A stretch of 64,000 nucleotides of DNA from Trichodesmium sp002260545 (GTDB lineage: Bacteria > Cyanobacteriota > Cyanobacteriia > Cyanobacteriales > Microcoleaceae): positions 20,354 through 84,353 of the forward strand of contig NZ_JBNHEQ010000249.1 of the NCBI RefSeq assembly GCF_050016015.1, written 5' to 3'. Positions 63,811 through 64,000 of the stretch are shown one piece after another. The position numbers and the translations under genes were made by a program. Position 1 is the first letter of the stretch, and the number at the start of each line of letters is the position of its first letter. The notes under the pieces are model-generated. The model searched no databases and was not told the origin of the DNA. It saw nothing but the letters and a program-made list of their open reading frames with translations.

Positions 63811-64000
63811 TAATGATTGGGTAAGATGAAATTTATGGTCAGAAAAAACTGTAGGGTTTTGGTCTCCAAACCCCAGTTGATTACTAATTACTAATTATTA
63901 ATGATTCGGTAAGATGAAATTTATGGTCAGAAAAAACTGTAGGGGTTTGGTCTCCAAACCCCAGTTGATTACTAATTACTAATTATTAATGATTCGGTAA
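63811..64000. repeat. 88-bp tandem repeat running off the window
   Basis: TAATGATT(G/C)GGTAAGATG starts at 63811, 63899 and 63987, an exact 88-bp period. Each full unit contains a GTAGGG(G)TTTGGTCTCCAAACCCC palindrome and ACTAATTACTAATTATTAA. The array continues beyond position 64000. Confidence 0.9.

Noticed and set aside
63811..64000. Possible CRISPR array at the window end
   Set aside because: The 88-bp units are repeated as a whole, with no unique spacers between conserved repeats.

Overview
The window is from a filamentous-type cyanobacterium, most likely of the Oscillatoriales/Microcoleaceae kind. The genus is an inference. The DNA is AT-rich, GCGATCGC (HIP1) sites are scattered throughout, and photosynthetic electron carriers are present: plastocyanin, cytochrome c6, flavodoxin and an FdC2-like ferredoxin. 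The spacers are full of cyanobacterial dispersed palindromes and 7-bp tandem repeats. It is a draft scaffold: three 100-N gaps (24738-24837, 44436-44535, 48145-48244) all fall inside tandem repeats.

Layout. 0.2-3.8 kb: a large hybrid histidine kinase. 4.1-5.5 kb: a 4Fe-4S ferredoxin / Ycf35 (DUF1257) / DUF2997 cluster. 6.4-8.7 kb: a saccharopine-dehydrogenase-like protein and flavodoxin. 9.7-14.0 kb: a TPR protein followed by a copper-switch block of cytochrome c6 (petJ), plastocyanin (petE), a BlaI-type regulator and a BlaR-type membrane protease (PetR/PetP-like). 14.4-19.0 kb: a diguanylate cyclase, a eukaryote-type profilin, a gamma-glutamylcyclotransferase-fold protein and a second histidine kinase. 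19.8-28.8 kb: a mixed set that includes riboflavin synthase and a protein resembling plant pathogen-related proteins, plus a 21-bp tandem array. 29.1-29.8 kb: a Phd/PIN toxin-antitoxin pair whose toxin frame has no normal start codon. 30-42.5 kb: housekeeping and stress genes (dipeptide epimerase, CsbD, VOC protein, HhoA-type protease, InrS-like metal sensor, radical SAM protein). 42.9-45.9 kb: a decayed locus with an intact SemiSWEET, a repeat-protein frame broken by two TAA codons and a gap, and a dead second SemiSWEET. 46.3-64 kb: a thioredoxin-CcdA fusion, a GST/TetR divergent pair with a clear operator, a tRNA-Ser, an FdC2-like ferredoxin, an IMPase, a DnaJ-TPR protein, hisS with a duplicated 5' stub, trpB and a CAP-domain lipoprotein.

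How the genes work together. The best-supported functional unit is petJ-petE-petR-petP. Both electron carriers and the likely copper-responsive regulator and protease that choose between them sit side by side, and the same GACA-N3-TGTC palindrome lies upstream of petJ and of petE. The most surprising single gene is the profilin at 15.7 kb. It keeps the N-terminal aromatic residues of the family but lacks the C-terminal helix, its end being replaced by a dispersed repeat. Repeats have reshaped coding ends elsewhere too: three genes take their stop codon from heptanucleotide repeats. Many spacers are built from at least five repeat families and hold no genes.
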